From: an uncultured Planctomycetota bacterium
Lineage (GTDB): Bacteria; Planctomycetota; UBA1135; UBA2386
DNA: 15,073 nt
Assembly: GCA_903925435.1 (NCBI GenBank)
Contig: CAIYFF010000505.1
Coordinates: 1-15,073, forward strand
Direction: 5' to 3'
Every line of letters begins with the position of its first letter. Positions within the stretch are counted from its first letter, which is position 1. The notes below the pieces were generated by a model. It worked only from the letters and a program-made list of their open reading frames with translations. It was not told the DNA's origin and did no database searches. The translations under genes were made by a program, and so were the position numbers. Below, piece after piece: positions 6,537 to 12,747 of the stretch.

Positions 6537-7390
6537 TGGGTTCCTTTCGCCGTCGCAGAGACGCGCGGGAGCCATGGGAAGAAGCAGTTCGTCTCGCGCT
6601 GGTAGGCGCGGTAGTCATCGCCGCGGCTGCGCAGCGACTGCTGCTCGGCCCACGGCACGCCGCTCACGAAGCGGATCAAGAAGTACATCGACGCGGGCGC
6701 GATCCATGAGATCCATCCGTGGGCGCCAGGGCTGCAGATCGCGCCGATGCCGCACCAGAGCAACCACTCGCCGAAGTAGTTGGGGTGTCGGCTGTAGCGC
6801 CACGGGCCGCTGCGGCAGGTCTTGCCCTTGTTGGCAGGATCGCGTCGATGCGCCGCGAGCTTCCGGTCCGACCATGACTCCAGCGCGAGGCCGATCACAA
6901 AGATCGCGACACCAGCAGTCTGGATCGGGGTGATCGAGGCGGCATCATGTTGCGCCAGCGTCACGAACGGCGTGGCGAACAAGAAGGCCAAGAGGCCTTG
7001 CAGCAAGTAGACGAAGACGAAGAGCCACGCCGCGCGCGGGCCCAACCGTTCGCGGAGTGCCGCGTATCGGCCGTCTTCGCCTCGATGCCGCAGCACGCGA
7101 TCCAGCAGGATATGAAGCGAAAGACGACCGCTCCACACGACGGCCACCACGGCAGCGAGGCTGCGCGACAGCGCGCTGCCCGAGCTGAGCATGGCTGCGC
7201 CGATCGCCAGCGCTCCGATCGTTGCGGCCCAGCCGACATCCACGCTTGTCGCGTCCTTCGTGCGCAACTGGCGCAGCCACAGCGCGACCATGACCGCCGT
7301 GGCCGCCGCGAGGCTGTAGAGGTAGTCCGCCGCGGGGAACGCTCCGTCGACCGGGAACGGCGAGAGAGCGTTGTGGGGCACGGCAAGCAC
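6533..7390 (-). CDS. DUF1295 polytopic membrane protein (steroid 5-alpha-reductase-like)
   Basis: About 285 residues with roughly six to seven hydrophobic helices, placing it in the inner membrane. The C-terminal signature CRSGPWRYSRHPNYFGEW (His202-Pro-Asn near the middle) is the hallmark of DUF1295 and of the wider steroid 5-alpha-reductase/ICMT fold, which binds NADPH or SAM against lipid substrates. A double-bond reductase or a methylation-linked role on acyl chains is therefore plausible; its true reaction is not established. The start is uncertain: there is no in-frame ATG before the first helix. GTG 7390 is chosen, GTG 7381 is almost equal, and a TTG at 7510 would run into the divergent desaturase. 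It is the first gene of an operon with the CFAS-like methyltransferase (TTGA overlap). DUF1295 genes are known neighbours of CFAS, DUF1365 and COG2907 genes in light and oxidative-stress loci. Confidence 0.85.
   Translation of the reverse strand: MLAVPHNALSPFPVDGAFPAADYLYSLAAATAVMVALWLRQLRTKDATSVDVGWAATIGALAIGAAMLSSGSALSRSLAAVVAVVWSGRLSLHILLDRVLRHRGEDGRYAALRERLGPRAAWLFVFVYLLQGLLAFLFATPFVTLAQHDAASITPIQTAGVAIFVIGLALESWSDRKLAAHRRDPANKGKTCRSGPWRYSRHPNYFGEWLLWCGIGAICSPGAHGWISWIAPASMYFLIRFVSGVPWAEQQSLRSRGDDYRAYQRETNCFFPWLPRVSATAKGTH
6541..6547 (-). promoter_or_regulatory. Shine-Dalgarno deciding a TTG start
   Basis: On the minus strand AAAGGAA stands 4 nt before TTG 6536, inside the end of the DUF1295 gene. 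It supports TTG over the ATG at 6575 as the methyltransferase start and implies translational coupling through the TTGA overlap. Confidence 0.65.
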
Positions 7391-7491
7391 GGGCGCGCTT
7401 TCGTAGCTGCGTGCGTGCCGGATGCAATCGTGCGCACTGCGATCGCGGGCCGCCGTGCATCCGGGCCAGTTGCAGCGTCGAAGGGGGCGCC
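7391..7491. promoter_or_regulatory. Divergent promoter region of the two lipid-modification operons
   Basis: About 100 bases between the DUF1295 and desaturase starts, so both operons must be controlled from here. It contains nested symmetry (see the repeat at 7418-7464) and AAGGGGG at 7481-7487, 4 nt before the desaturase GTG. On the minus strand TACGAA at 7405-7400, 9 nt before GTG 7390, is a weak -10 candidate. Confidence 0.55.
7418..7464. repeat. 9-bp perfect inverted repeat with nested palindromes, candidate operator
   Basis: CCGGATGCA at 7418-7426 is exactly complementary to TGCATCCGG at 7456-7464, with a 29-nt spacer. Within the spacer are two perfect 8-bp palindromes, GTGCGCAC (7430-7437) and GCGATCGC (7439-7446), the latter near the dyad centre. 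Its place in the shared control region of two lipid operons suggests binding of a dimeric regulator, or cooperative binding at two half-sites. That function is inferred. Confidence 0.5.
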
Positions 7492-8445
7492 GTGAATCCC
7501 CGCTCCGCAATCCACAAGCCCGGCGTGCTGACTCCGCTGTGGGCCCTGGTGGACAACGATCTCCGCGATCGGTTGCCGGTGAAGGGCGGGGACGAGGATG
7601 CGATCGAATGGCCGCGCCTTGTGCCGTTCTTCGTGCTGCACCTCGGTTGCCTGGGGGCGATCTGGACCGGCGTCGGTTGGTTTGCCGCGGCGGTGTGCCT
7701 CGCCCTCTACGGGCTGCGCATGTTCGCGATCACAGCCGTCTACCACCGCTACTTGTCGCACCGCAGCTACGACGCGCCGCGCTGGCTCGTCTTTCTGGGC
7801 GCGTGGACGGCGGCTGCCGCTGCACAACGCGGACCGCTGTGGTGGGCCGCGCATCATCGCAGGCACCATCGCCACGCCGACCAAGAAGGCGATTCGCATT
7901 CACCGCTGAACGGGCGATTCTGGTGGAGCCACGTCGCTTGGTTCACGACACGCCGCAACTTCCGCACGGACCTCTCGCAGTTGCCGGACCTGCGCGATCG
8001 CGCGGAGCTGCGTTGGCTCGATCGCTTCGATGTCGCCGCGCCGCTGTCGTTGCTCGTGGCGCTCTACGTGCTCGGCGAGATCCTTGCTGTGCAGGCGCCG
8101 TCACTGGAGACGAGCGGTTGGCAACTCGTCGTCTGGGGCTTCTGCGTGTCGACGACGCTCGTGTTCCACGTCACTTCGATGGTCAACAGCGTGTGCCATC
8201 TGTTCGGCGCGCGACCTTGGCAGACGAAGGACGATAGTCGGAACCTGCCGTGGCTCGCCGTGCTGACGTTCGGCGAAGGCTGGCACAACAACCACCACTA
8301 CTGCCCAGGCTCGGTGCGCCAGGGCTTCCGTTGGTGGCAGTTCGACCTGTCGTTCTACATCCTGTGGACGATGGAGCGCTTCGGGCTCGTCAAGCTGCGC
8401 CCATTGCCGGCGCGCGCTCGCGTCGATGGGGCTAGGAGCGCATGA
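7492..8445 (+). CDS. Membrane fatty-acid desaturase (Delta9 / acyl-lipid type)
   Basis: A 317-residue di-iron membrane desaturase that would insert a double bond into acyl-CoA or phospholipid acyl chains using O2. All three histidine boxes are present: His85-RYLS-His90, HHRRHH (121-126) and GWHNNHHYCPGS (His265, His268, His269). They lie between hydrophobic helices, in the layout of OLE1/DesC-like enzymes. The length fits a stand-alone desaturase without a fused cytochrome b5. GTG 7492 is chosen for AAGGGGG 4 nt upstream; an in-frame upstream extension to 7411 has no such support. It is the first gene of a four-gene chain; its stop overlaps the next ATG (ATGA) at 8442. It probably supplies the unsaturated or diene substrate for the methyltransferases. 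Position and substrate specificity cannot be read from sequence. Confidence 0.92.
   Translation: MNPRSAIHKPGVLTPLWALVDNDLRDRLPVKGGDEDAIEWPRLVPFFVLHLGCLGAIWTGVGWFAAAVCLALYGLRMFAITAVYHRYLSHRSYDAPRWLVFLGAWTAAAAAQRGPLWWAAHHRRHHRHADQEGDSHSPLNGRFWWSHVAWFTTRRNFRTDLSQLPDLRDRAELRWLDRFDVAAPLSLLVALYVLGEILAVQAPSLETSGWQLVVWGFCVSTTLVFHVTSMVNSVCHLFGARPWQTKDDSRNLPWLAVLTFGEGWHNNHHYCPGSVRQGFRWWQFDLSFYILWTMERFGLVKLRPLPARARVDGARSA
8434..8438 (+). promoter_or_regulatory. Shine-Dalgarno of the COG2907 gene inside the desaturase
   Basis: AGGAG lies 3 nt before the ATG at 8442 and within the last codons of the desaturase, supporting re-initiation at the ATGA overlap. Confidence 0.6.
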
Positions 8446-9758
8446 CGCGCGCCGCTGAGTTCCTTGGCCATGGTCGGCGCCGCATCGCGATCGTCGGCAC
8501 TGGCATCAGCGGCCTGGTGGCTGCGCGCCTTCTGTGCAGCCAGCACGACGTCACCGTTTACGAGGCGGACTCGCGCATCGGCGGGCACACGCACACGGTG
8601 GATGTCGAAGTCGGCGGTGTAACGCGCGCGGTCGACACCGGCTTCATCGTCTTCAACGAGAACAACTATCCGGGCCTCGTCCGCGTGCTGCGGCACATCG
8701 GCGTCGCGAGCCGCGAGACGACGATGAGCTTCTCGGTGCACTGCGAACGCACGAAGCTCGAATACTGCGGCAGCACGATCAACCAGCTGTTCGCGCAGCG
8801 GAAGAACCTGCTGCGGCCGTCGTTCTGGGGCATGGTGCGCGACATCCTGCGATTCCATCGCGAGGCTCCGCCTCTGCTCGCGAGCTCACTGGACCCGAGC
8901 CTCGGCGAAGTGTTGGAGAAGGGGCGCTACGGCCGTGCGTTCATCGACCACTACCTCGTCCCGATGGCGGCGGCGATCTGGTCGGCGGAGCCGCACTCGA
9001 TCCTCGCGATGCCCGCGCGCTTCTTGGTCCAGTTCTTCATGAACCACGGGATGTTGCAGGTGGACGGTCGTCCCCAGTGGCGCACCGTGCAGGGCGGATC
9101 CCGCAGTTATCTGAAGCCGTTGTCGAGCCCATTTGCCGATCGCGTGTTGCTCGGCGCCAAAGTGGAGCGTGTCGAACGCACGCAGAGCGGTGTGCGCGTC
9201 ACCGCAGCGGGCCAGCCCGTTCGCGAGTTTGACGCGGTCGTGATGGCGACGCACAGCGATCAGTCGGCGCGCATTCTCGCCGACGCAAACGAGGCGGAGC
9301 GCGCGGTGCTTGGCGCAGTGCGCTACCAGAAGAACGACGTCGTGTTGCACACCGACGAACGCTTGTTGCCGGACCGCAAGCTGGCGTGGGCTGCGTGGAA
9401 CTACCGCATTCCGCAGCGCGCGCAGGACACGGTGGCCGTCAGCTACTGCATGAATCACCTGCAGGGATTCGAAGGTAGCAAGACCACCTACGTGGTGACT
9501 CTGAACCAGAGCCCACAGATCGACGACAAGAAGGTCCTCCGACGCTTCGTCTACGATCACCCGATCTTCGATCGCAAAGCCGTTGATGCGCAGGCGCGAC
9601 TGCCGGAGATCCAAGGTCGTTCGCGCGTGTGGTTCTGCGGCGCGTGGTGTGGCAACGGCTTCCACGAAGATGGCGTGCAGAGCGCGCTGTCGGTGTGCAA
9701 GGACTTCGGGCTATCGCTCGATGACCTGGGCAGCAACGCGAGCGGCGCCAGCAGATGA
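8442..9758 (+). CDS. COG2907-family FAD-dependent amine-oxidase-like oxidoreductase
   Basis: A 438-residue flavoprotein. The N-terminus has the dinucleotide motif RIAIVGTGISGLVAARLL (Gly19-x-Gly21-x2-Gly24) with Glu41 at the end of beta-2. GGHTHTVDV follows, and near the C-terminus comes WFCGAWCGNGFHEDGVQSAL, the FAD-closing motif of amine oxidase/phytoene desaturase-like enzymes. The FNENNYPGLVRVLRHIGV and VPMAAAIWSA segments are typical of the COG2907 group that travels with DUF1365 and CFAS genes. Its family chemistry is two-electron oxidation, so it could desaturate or isomerise an acyl chain. In the furan fatty acid pathway of Rhodobacter sphaeroides a desaturase, UfaD, works after the methylase UfaM; I do not assign this gene to either name. 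It overlaps both neighbours by 4 bp (ATGA). Confidence 0.9.
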   Translation: MTRAAEFLGHGRRRIAIVGTGISGLVAARLLCSQHDVTVYEADSRIGGHTHTVDVEVGGVTRAVDTGFIVFNENNYPGLVRVLRHIGVASRETTMSFSVHCERTKLEYCGSTINQLFAQRKNLLRPSFWGMVRDILRFHREAPPLLASSLDPSLGEVLEKGRYGRAFIDHYLVPMAAAIWSAEPHSILAMPARFLVQFFMNHGMLQVDGRPQWRTVQGGSRSYLKPLSSPFADRVLLGAKVERVERTQSGVRVTAAGQPVREFDAVVMATHSDQSARILADANEAERAVLGAVRYQKNDVVLHTDERLLPDRKLAWAAWNYRIPQRAQDTVAVSYCMNHLQGFEGSKTTYVVTLNQSPQIDDKKVLRRFVYDHPIFDRKAVDAQARLPEIQGRSRVWFCGAWCGNGFHEDGVQSALSVCKDFGLSLDDLGSNASGASR

Positions 9759-10522
9759 CGGGCGCTTCGATCGCGAGTTGCCTCTACGAGGGTCGTGTGC
9801 ATCACCAGCGGCACGATCGCGTGGGCCATGGCTTTGGCTACGGCTTCTTCGCGTTCTGCCTCGATCTCGACGAGATCGCTGCGTTGACGCAGAGCGGCGG
9901 CGTGCTCGCGCCGAAGTGGTGGAAGCCGATTCGCTATCGCCGCGCGGACTACCTCGGCGATGCGAAGGTCGATCTTCGCGACGCGGTGTGCGACGAAGCG
10001 CAACGTCTGTGCGGAGAGCGTCCGCGCGGCGCGATCCGCATGTGGACCAACCTGCGCACGTTCGGCTACGTCTTCAACCCGGTCACGTTCTACTACTGCT
10101 ATCGCGAAGACGGTCGTCTGCATGGCGTGCTCGCGCAGATCACGAACACGCCGTGGGGCGAGCGGCACAGCTACTGGACGCCGTGTGACGCAAGCGGCGA
10201 GACGGCGACGGCATCGATGGAGAAGCGCTTCCACGTGAGCCCGTTCCAGCCAATGGGGCAGCGCTACGAGTGGAGCTTCTCGATGCCCGGCGAGCAGCTG
10301 ACCGTGCACATGCAGAACCGACAGGCTGGCGCCGTGGTGTTCGAGGCGTCGCTGTCGATGCAGCGCGCAGCGCTCGATGGTCCGACGTTGCGGCGACTGT
10401 GGCTGCGGCATCCGTGGACCACGGCCAAGGTCATCTTCGCAATCCACTACAACGCCCTGAAGCTGTGGTGGAAGGGCGCCACGTTCTACACGCATCCCGA
10501 CAAGCAGAAGGCGGCAGCATGA
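9755..10522 (+). CDS. DUF1365 family protein
   Basis: A 255-residue protein with the full DUF1365 pattern: LYEGRVHHQR at the start, HGFGYGFFAFCLDLDEI (about 25-41), RMWTNLRTFGYVFNPVTFYY (about 95-114) and the LHGVLAQITNTPWGERHSYW region. No signal peptide is visible, and membrane association may be peripheral. The biochemical activity of DUF1365 is not established, but it is almost always found beside COG2907 and CFAS genes, as here, so it acts in the same acyl-chain modification, perhaps as a lipid-binding or oxygenase partner. Its ATG overlaps the previous stop (ATGA) and its own stop overlaps the next ATG (ATGA). No clear Shine-Dalgarno precedes it, in keeping with coupled translation. Confidence 0.92.
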   Translation: MTGASIASCLYEGRVHHQRHDRVGHGFGYGFFAFCLDLDEIAALTQSGGVLAPKWWKPIRYRRADYLGDAKVDLRDAVCDEAQRLCGERPRGAIRMWTNLRTFGYVFNPVTFYYCYREDGRLHGVLAQITNTPWGERHSYWTPCDASGETATASMEKRFHVSPFQPMGQRYEWSFSMPGEQLTVHMQNRQAGAVVFEASLSMQRAALDGPTLRRLWLRHPWTTAKVIFAIHYNALKLWWKGATFYTHPDKQKAAA

Positions 10523-11838
10523 CGACGACGATTCTCTCCGATGCAGCGACCACGGTTGTGCGTCTCCCCTTCTTGCAGCGCTTGTTGCGCGACCGCGTAG
10601 TGGATCGGCTGAAGGGCCTGAAGAACGGCGCGCTCGCGTTCTCCGGCAACGGCAGCGGCGGCGAAGTCGTGTGCGGCGCTGCGGACGGAGCGCTCGGCTG
10701 CGCGCGCATCGAAGTGCGCGATGGTCGCTTCTGGAGCGCAGTGGCGCTGGGCGGCGCGCTCGGAGCCGGCGAGAGCTTCTCTGCGGGCCATTGGCGCAGC
10801 GACGACCCGGCGCGCGTCGTGCGCATCATGCTGCGCGATCGTCACGTGCTCGATGCGTGCGAGAGCGGCATCGGTTCGCTGTTCGCGCCGCTGCTCAAGG
10901 TCTGGCACGCGCTGCGGCCCAACTCGATCTCGGGATCGAAGAAGAACATCGCGGCGCACTACGACCTCGGGAACGACTTCTTCTCGATGTTCCTCGATCC
11001 GAGCATGACCTACTCGTCGGCGGTCTTCGCGCCGGAGGATGTCGGCGCAAGCCCAGCCAATCTGCAGAAGTCGCAGGGCAACAAACTGCGGCGCCTGTGC
11101 CAGAAGCTCGCGCTGTCGTCGAAGGATCGATTGCTCGAGATCGGCACTGGCTGGGGCAGCATGGCGATGTGCGCCGCGGGTGAGTTCTCGGCCAACGTGA
11201 CCACGACGACGATCAGTCGACGGCAGTTCGATCTCGCGCGCGAGCGATTCGACCGCGCGGGGCTCAGCGATCGCATTCAGCTCGTCGAGCAGGACTACCG
11301 CGCGCTGCAGGGCCAGTTCGACAAGCTCGTCAACTGCGAGATGGTCGAGGCCGTGGGGCATCAGTTCCTTCCCGGCTTCTTCGGCCGCTGCGCCGAACTG
11401 TTGCGACCCGGTGGCGTGATGGCGATGCAGGCGATCACGATCCAGGACCAGCAGTACAAGGCGGCGCTCAAGCACGTCGACTTCATCAAGCGCTATGTGT
11501 TCCCGGGCAGCTTCATTCCGTCTGTGACGGCGCTCGTCGATGCGGCGACGGAGGGCTCGGACTTCCGTCTCGTGCACATGGAAGACTTCTCGCGGCACTA
11601 CGCGGAGACGCTGCGCCAGTGGCGCGAGTTGCTGCTGCAGAACCGCGCGGCGATTGTGGCGGCGGGCTACGACGATCAGTTCTTGCGCACGTGGGAGTGG
11701 TACCTCGCCTACTGCGAAGGCGGGTTCGCCGAGGGCTACCTCGGCCTCGCGCAACTCGTGTTCGCGCGTCCGGGCTCGAGTCACGCGGTGGACTCGGCAG
11801 CGCTCGCGCCAGTCGCTGCGGATCCCTACCGCGGCTGA
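10519..11838 (+). CDS. CFAS-family SAM-dependent acyl-chain methyltransferase
   Basis: A 439-residue member of the cyclopropane-fatty-acid-synthase family, acting on unsaturated chains of membrane phospholipids at the cytoplasmic face. An N-terminal domain (to about 140) leads into NIAAHYDLGNDFFSMFLDPS. SAM motif I EIGTGWGS (Gly209-Thr-Gly211) and ISRRQFDLARER follow, then the family stretches HVDFIKRYVFPG and WYLAYCEGGF. Against E. coli CFAS, Glu239 and Tyr317 are kept (Glu277, Tyr361), but Cys139 is Ser167 and His266 is Gln304. This suggests transfer of a methyl group without ring closure, as in UfaM-like methylases. It is the last gene of the desaturase operon, joined by ATGA. An in-frame reading from 10270 upstream is a shadow of DUF1365. 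Confidence 0.92.
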   Translation: MTTTILSDAATTVVRLPFLQRLLRDRVVDRLKGLKNGALAFSGNGSGGEVVCGAADGALGCARIEVRDGRFWSAVALGGALGAGESFSAGHWRSDDPARVVRIMLRDRHVLDACESGIGSLFAPLLKVWHALRPNSISGSKKNIAAHYDLGNDFFSMFLDPSMTYSSAVFAPEDVGASPANLQKSQGNKLRRLCQKLALSSKDRLLEIGTGWGSMAMCAAGEFSANVTTTTISRRQFDLARERFDRAGLSDRIQLVEQDYRALQGQFDKLVNCEMVEAVGHQFLPGFFGRCAELLRPGGVMAMQAITIQDQQYKAALKHVDFIKRYVFPGSFIPSVTALVDAATEGSDFRLVHMEDFSRHYAETLRQWRELLLQNRAAIVAAGYDDQFLRTWEWYLAYCEGGFAEGYLGLAQLVFARPGSSHAVDSAALAPVAADPYRG

Positions 11839-11860
11839 GCGGGCAAGGCGTTCGTCGCGG

Positions 11861-12670
11861 TCAGAACGTGACGGTCACGCCGAGTTGGAATCCGTCGAGC
11901 ACGAAGTCCGCTTCATGGCGAAGACCGCCGCGCGTGCCTTCGCCCTGGAATGTCGACCAGCGATAGCCCGCGAACAGCGTCACGTCTTGGAAGGGCACCG
12001 CGTAGCTGAGTCGCGTCTCGAAGTCGTGCGCGAGACCGTCCCAGTCGCCGCTCTGCAGCCATGGGCACAGCGAATAGCTGACGTCGAGCGAGACCTGGCG
12101 CATCGTCGCTCGCACCAGTGCTGTGCCATAGAACGCGTCGCCGCCGAGGTCGACGTTCTGGCTCCGCAGTCCGTCGGTGGTGCGGATGTCGAGCTCCATG
12201 TCGCGATTGGCCCACGTGGCGCCCGCGGCTCCTTGGACGCGCACTGGATTGCCGCGCCAGGCAACTTGGCCGTCGAGCACGGATTGCGACCAGCCGAGGC
12301 GCCATTCGTCCATGCGCGGCTCCGCCGCAGCGACATCGCCGGTCTGCAGCGCGCCGAGTTCGTCGGACAAAGTGCCGCTTCCCGATGGGCCGAGGTCGAG
12401 TCGGTAGTACTCGATGCGAATGCCGGAGAACCCATCGCCGATGTCTGCGCGCAGGCCGACGTCGTCGCCGTGGTGGCCTTGGCCTAGCGAGTCGATCGAC
12501 TGCGACGCGTTGTTCTCCGGTCCCGTGCCAGGGTTGTTCTGCATCGCCACGTCGCCGCGCAGTCGATACTTGGCGAAGTACGGCGAGAGGTGCACGCGCG
12601 GATCGTTGGGCGTCGGGAACGAGCCGCAGCTCGCGAGGGCCAAGACGAAGCCGAGCAGGGGGAGTCGCAT
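11861..12670 (-). CDS. Predicted outer-membrane beta-barrel lipoprotein
   Basis: A 269-residue exported protein of unknown function. The ATG at 12670 gives a short basic and hydrophobic signal ending in the lipobox LASC (Cys15), so lipid attachment is likely; a GTG two codons earlier is possible. The mature part consists of alternating hydrophobic and polar strands (for example IRIEYYRLDLGP, VSLDVSYSLCPW, VTLFAGYRWSTF). It ends in QLGVTVTF, with the terminal Phe typical of outer-membrane barrels. The combination of lipid anchor and barrel is less common. It is convergent with the lipid operon (22-nt gap) and divergent from the gene at 12748. No specific family was recognised. A periplasmic beta-sandwich lipoprotein is the main alternative. 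Confidence 0.7.
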   Translation of the reverse strand: MRLPLLGFVLALASCGSFPTPNDPRVHLSPYFAKYRLRGDVAMQNNPGTGPENNASQSIDSLGQGHHGDDVGLRADIGDGFSGIRIEYYRLDLGPSGSGTLSDELGALQTGDVAAAEPRMDEWRLGWSQSVLDGQVAWRGNPVRVQGAAGATWANRDMELDIRTTDGLRSQNVDLGGDAFYGTALVRATMRQVSLDVSYSLCPWLQSGDWDGLAHDFETRLSYAVPFQDVTLFAGYRWSTFQGEGTRGGLRHEADFVLDGFQLGVTVTF

Positions 12671-12747
12671 CGCCACAGCACGCTACGACCTCTGCCCGGT
12701 CCATCAAGCACTGCTGCTCTCCGTGCGCGGACTGCTAGTCTGTTCGG
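12671..12747. promoter_or_regulatory. Divergent promoter region; TAGTCT -10 for a leaderless gene
   Basis: 77 bases between two divergent starts. On the plus strand TAGTCT at 12736-12741 is followed by exactly 6 nt and then the ATG at 12748, so the usual start of transcription would fall on the A of the ATG. No Shine-Dalgarno is present. On the minus strand TAGCGT stands 9 nt before ATG 12670 and may serve the barrel gene in a similar way. Confidence 0.45.

Noticed and set aside
7411..7491. N-terminal extension of the desaturase to 7411
   Set aside because: The extension is Cys/Arg-rich and unlike the family, and GTG 7492 has a clear Shine-Dalgarno.
7393..7510. N-terminal extension of the DUF1295 protein to TTG 7510
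   Set aside because: The added residues are Arg/Cys-rich, precede the first membrane helix, and would overlap the start of the divergent desaturase.
10270..10518. Upstream extension of the second CFAS-like gene
   Set aside because: It overlaps the end of DUF1365 out of frame, and the ATG at 10519 sits in an ATGA junction.
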